Shown: one piece after another, positions 12,836 to 13,385 of the stretch
Layout: each line of letters opens with the position of its first letter
Position numbering within the stretch: position 1 is the first letter of the stretch
Source: Gammaproteobacteria bacterium
GTDB taxonomy: Bacteria; Pseudomonadota; Gammaproteobacteria; S144-34
DNA length: 13,385 bases
Reading direction: 5' to 3'
Assembly: GCA_015494165.1 (NCBI GenBank)
Contig: WGBS01000144.1
Coordinates: forward strand, 1 to 13,385
Program-made: the position numbers and the translations under genes
Notes under the pieces: model-generated
What the model saw: only the letters and a program-made list of their open reading frames with translations
Databases searched by the model: none
Told to the model about the DNA's origin: nothing

Positions 12836-13385
12836 TCAGTCGCCGGAGGTGGCGAGGCCGAGCCAGGCGCGCACCGCCCCCGTGGCCTCCAGCCACTCGA
12901 ACCAGGCCCGCCACAGGCGCGCGCGCAGCCGCGCGGCGGCCTCGCGCGTCTCCAGGACCTGGGCGAGCTGCACGAGGTACTCGGTGGTGCCGAGCTCGCC
13001 GGCCTCCCACATGCGCCGCAGCAGCTCGGCCTGGGTCTCGAGGCTGGGGACGGCCTCGGCGCGCCACTCGCGCCAGGCCGCCGCGACCAGCCGGTAGCGC
13101 TCGGCGGCGGCGGCCGCGCGCGCGCGGGCCTCGCGCAGGGCGGCGTGCAGCGCCGCCTCGGCGGCGAGCCGGGCCTTCTCGGCCGCCTCCACCTCTGCGC
13201 GGAAGTCGTTGCGCACGAACAGCGGCACCGCGACCGTCAGGCCCACGAGCGCATCGCGCTCCTCGCGCCCGCCGCGCACCTGCACCGTGGGGTCGGGCCG
13301 GCGCTCGCGCCGGCGCAGCTCCGCCTCCGCGCGCCGCGCGGCGAGCTCGGCGGCGCGCTGGCGCAGCAGCGGCAGCGCGCCGCCG
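12836..13385 (-). CDS. Outer-membrane efflux channel, TolC/CusC family (partial, N-terminus outside window)
   Basis: The frame stays open from the stop at 12836 to the window edge, giving 182 C-terminal residues; the internal GTG at 13285 is not the real start. Sequence RPDPTVQV followed by LVGLTVAVPLFVRNDF is the second-repeat signature of metal-efflux outer-membrane factors, where a beta-strand pair precedes a long Ala/Arg/Glu-rich coiled-coil helix (AEVEAAEKARLAAEAALHA onward). The end WFEWLEATGAVRAWL is a typical C-terminus. It forms the trimeric channel that docks with the fusion protein. As first visible gene of the operon its promoter lies beyond the window. Confidence 0.9.
   Translation of the reverse strand, partial: GGALPLLRQRAAELAARRAEAELRRRERRPDPTVQVRGGREERDALVGLTVAVPLFVRNDFRAEVEAAEKARLAAEAALHAALREARARAAAAAERYRLVAAAWREWRAEAVPSLETQAELLRRMWEAGELGTTEYLVQLAQVLETREAAARLRARLWRAWFEWLEATGAVRAWLGLATSGD

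Noticed and set aside
8481..13067. 1528-codon open frame on the minus strand
   Set aside because: It is an Arg/Ala/Gly-rich shadow frame of the RND pump and fusion-protein genes, caused by high GC at third positions.
1..13385. tRNA/rRNA genes, CRISPR arrays, IS elements or att sites
   Set aside because: No spaced direct repeats, transposase motifs or tRNA-like folds were seen on either strand; the only large repeat is at 1-384.

Overview
The window is about 13.4 kb of very GC-rich, densely coding DNA with proteobacterial gene content: an HME-type RND efflux operon, MerR and Crp/Fnr regulators, a Tat-exported multicopper oxidase, and a Phd/PIN toxin-antitoxin pair. A GC-rich gamma- or betaproteobacterium, perhaps a chemolithotroph, fits best, but no marker gene fixes the taxon. 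Nearly every gene points to metal (copper or another heavy metal) and thiol-redox handling at the cell envelope, so this reads as a metal-resistance island.

Left block (1-2912, + strand): a CcdA/DsbD-like membrane protein, an exported metallo-beta-lactamase-fold protein with a degraded metal site, a CueR-like MerR regulator and an exported DUF302 protein form one operon. The last two junctions are 4-nt start/stop overlaps. The first gene is broken at the window edge. Bases 1-142 are an exact reverse complement of 243-384, and the 100-bp spacer (143-242) carries the missing N-terminus of the same protein in the opposite orientation. Flipping that spacer would rebuild a full-length reading frame. 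This is either a DNA-inversion switch or, quite possibly, a fold-back artefact at a contig end.

Middle block (3078-7356, - strand): a P1B-type metal ATPase with unusual APC and HEASE signatures is followed by a Crp/Fnr-family regulator and a CotA-like multicopper oxidase. The oxidase follows its regulator by 20 nt and ends at a good intrinsic terminator in the convergent gap 2913-3077.

Toxin-antitoxin module (7412-8135, + strand): a near-consensus sigma70 promoter whose -10 box lies inside a 26-bp dyad drives a Phd/YefM-type antitoxin and an overlapping VapC-type PIN toxin. The module runs divergently from the ATPase and converges on the efflux operon.

Right block (8144-13385, - strand): a tripartite heavy-metal RND efflux operon runs in the order outer-membrane factor (cut by the window edge), membrane fusion protein, RND pump. 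It ends with a small PII-like protein lacking the classical ATP-binding and uridylylation residues, resembling the PII-NG group reported beside metal efflux genes. The pump's motifs are mixed, so its metal cannot be named safely.

Together the genes suggest cytoplasmic export (ATPase), periplasm-to-outside export (RND), periplasmic metal oxidation (multicopper oxidase), and an accessory membrane thiol-redox operon under a copper-type sensor. No RNA genes, CRISPR arrays or insertion sequences were seen.
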